Virus record (IMG/VR): IMGVR_UViG_3300033146_002098
Coordinates: 16,627-42,994 of that record
Reading direction: 5' to 3' (one strand)
DNA: 26,368 nucleotides
Origin: a virus
Shown: positions 25,311-26,368 of the stretch, in pieces
Position numbering within the stretch: the first letter of the stretch is position 1
Layout of the letters: each line of letters opens with the position of its first letter
Translations under genes and position numbers: made by a program
Notes under the pieces: generated by a model
The model's database searches: none
What the model was told of the DNA's origin: nothing
What the model saw: only the letters and a program-made list of their open reading frames with translations

Positions 25311-25691
25311 ATGAATCAATTAGAAAAAGAATCTAATGAAATTTGTATCATAATTAGAAAAGCACAAATATTAATAGATTCAGGTTTATCATATTTTGAA
25401 GCTAAAGATATATTATCAAAAACTTATAAAATAGAAAGTAATTGGTTAATTAATTTTTTAGAATTTAAAAAAGAAATTAAGAAAACAAATATATTATATA
25501 TTGAAAATATATTAGATAATAATTATAGAGAAATTATATTAGAGTTACCAAATCAATATCAAGTATATAAATTTTATGAACAATATCTTGATCAAAATTT
25601 ATTTGATTTAAAAACTTTAATTGATTGGTGGTGGATAACTAATAGAAAGAGCAGTTTATCTTTTGATAGTAACCAATGTAAATTCCTCTAA
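25311..25691 (+). CDS. Unknown protein, paralogue of the protein at 22064
   Basis: The 126-residue protein shares WLINFLEFKKEI and a C-terminal LIDWWWITNRK with the protein at 22064, and the N-terminal helical part has the same layout (an EKES...CIIIRKAQ helix followed by a second helix). It lacks the Lys-rich middle of its paralogue, which accounts for most of the length difference. The start follows a weak AAGG and a long spacer, so translation may be low or may depend on the upstream hairpin. It is the last + strand gene before a terminator. Function is unknown. Confidence 0.55.
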   Translation: MNQLEKESNEICIIIRKAQILIDSGLSYFEAKDILSKTYKIESNWLINFLEFKKEIKKTNILYIENILDNNYREIILELPNQYQVYKFYEQYLDQNLFDLKTLIDWWWITNRKSSLSFDSNQCKFL

Positions 25692-25724
25692 TGTATCCTT
25701 TTCGTAGTCATAATTAAAATTGTA

Positions 25725-25761
25725 TGGGGTTGATCTTTAAAAAGATTGACCCCAATTTTTT
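25725..25761. terminator. Terminator between convergent genes
   Basis: TGGGGTTGATCTT pairs with AAGATTGACCCCA (25725-25737 and 25742-25754), 13 pairs including two G-T, followed by AATTTTTT on the + strand. It lies between the ends of the + gene at 25691 and the minus gene at 25775. It may act in both directions, with the better T-run on the + side. Confidence 0.85.
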
Positions 25762-25774
25762 ACGGTTTAAATAT

Positions 25775-26125
25775 TTATAAATTATTAATAATATTATTAA
25801 TTTTTTTAGTTAAATTATTAATTCTTTTTTTCTTATCTTTAATAGTTTTATTTTCAGGTATAGTTTTATCCAAATCATTTACCCAGTAATGTTTCATTTT
25901 TCTTTTTGGATATTCCATTACTACATACTTATGAGCTCTAATAATTTTATTTTTATTCCATCCAATTATAGTAATGCCATCAATAATAATTTGCCAATAG
26001 TTATGTAATTTTGAATGATAGTTTGCTAATTGCGTATCATTTAAATTTTTAATTTCATTAACAGGAATTTCTTTAATAGGCTTTTTAATATTTTCAGAAT
26101 AATCTAAATAAGTTTTTTTCTTCAT
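25775..26125 (-). CDS. Unknown small basic protein on the opposite strand
   Basis: This is the only convincing minus-strand gene of the window. The frame is open further upstream (to 26170), but the start is placed at 26125 because AGAAAGGAAA lies just before that ATG, the same ribosome binding site form as at 297 and 13251. This gives 116 residues beginning MKKKTYLDYSEN. The protein is Lys/Asn/Ile-rich, with YWQIIIDGITIIGWNKNKIIRA in the middle and a coiled, basic C-terminus. I recognise no family. Its opposite orientation and position next to a new + strand start suggest a boundary between transcription units, perhaps an early gene. Confidence 0.6.
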   Translation of the reverse strand: MKKKTYLDYSENIKKPIKEIPVNEIKNLNDTQLANYHSKLHNYWQIIIDGITIIGWNKNKIIRAHKYVVMEYPKRKMKHYWVNDLDKTIPENKTIKDKKKRINNLTKKINNIINNL

Positions 26126-26327
26126 AAAAATTTCCTTTCTATTTTTATATATTTTATGACATATGTTCATAATTAGTTACTGTTATTTTAAGTGGTGGTT
26201 TACTATATATATATATTATATGGAATTCTAAAATTTTTGATTCTTTTATAGTAATATAGAAGTGTTAAAATTTTAAAATTCTTTTTTTTTTGTTTTTTAA
26301 TAATATAAAAAAGGAGAAGTTATAAAA
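26126..26327. promoter_or_regulatory. Divergent intergenic region
   Basis: About 200 AT-rich bases separate the start of the minus gene from a new + gene, so promoters for both must lie here or nearby. The region contains an alternating TA tract near 26204-26220, a TTAAAATTTTAA palindrome near 26266 and a long T-run at 26282-26291. I cannot assign a -10 or -35 with confidence in such sequence. Confidence 0.45.
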
Positions 26328-26368
26328 ATGAAAATCAAAAATATCAGTAAAAATGAGTATCGCAAGTC
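26328..26368 (+). CDS. Start of an unknown gene (cut by window edge)
   Basis: An ATG at 26328 follows AAGGAGAAG with good spacing, and the frame stays open to the end of the window, giving MKIKNISKNEYRK. Only 13 residues are visible, so nothing can be said about function. Confidence 0.6.
   Translation, partial: MKIKNISKNEYRK

Noticed and set aside
26156-26170. Operator-like ATGACATATGTTCAT
   Set aside because: The inverted repeat is imperfect and short, and such matches are common in sequence of this composition.
1-26368. General reassignment of TGA to tryptophan or glycine
   Set aside because: Tryptophan is encoded by TGG throughout, glycine by GGN, and only one internal TGA exists; a reassigned code in AT-rich DNA would show many.

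Overview
The window reads as a stretch of a very AT-rich, contractile-tailed (myovirus-type), probably jumbo bacteriophage genome. The reasons are a tail sheath gene, a baseplate-like protein, several tail fibre proteins, a phage-encoded multisubunit-type RNA polymerase beta homologue and a phage-style class III (oxygen-sensitive) ribonucleotide reductase cluster, all packed on the + strand with overlapping ends and strong AGGAGG-type ribosome binding sites. The anaerobic reductase implies a host that lives at least partly without oxygen. TAA is almost the only stop codon. The host cannot be named from the sequence.

Layout. Positions 1-12497 are a virion/tail module: the end of an unknown gene, a baseplate-like protein, a virion protein, the sheath (with two small inserted repeats), a small membrane protein, a large modular fibre, then a tightly overlapped set of an unknown protein, a radical SAM enzyme and a protein with a cysteine-rich C-terminus, followed by a beta-helix fibre and two small proteins. 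Hairpin terminators at 5034, 11530 and 12543 divide it. Positions 12498-13250 are non-coding and hold two 103-bp near-identical direct repeats, each followed by a hairpin of conserved shape but different sequence, plus a terminator and a long hairpin. Positions 13251-18388 encode the RNA polymerase beta homologue and a translationally coupled unknown. Positions 18410-21084 are an unusual class III ribonucleotide reductase cluster: the glycyl radical segment is a separate 50-residue protein, then nrdG, then nrdD, which is interrupted by one in-frame TGA. Positions 21132-25691 carry small, mostly unknown genes, including a permuted NlpC/P60-type hydrolase, a zinc-ribbon protein, a HAD-like protein and two paralogues. 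A convergent minus-strand gene and the start of another + gene close the window.

How the genes may work together: the tail genes build the injection apparatus and receptor-binding fibres, with the radical SAM enzyme a candidate modifier of a cysteine-rich tail-module protein. The polymerase subunit would serve phage-specific transcription together with partners outside the window. The reductase cluster would supply deoxynucleotides in an anaerobic host. The most notable items are the split, TGA-interrupted NrdD; the radical SAM/cysteine-repeat cassette inside the tail operon; and the duplicated structured element before the polymerase gene.
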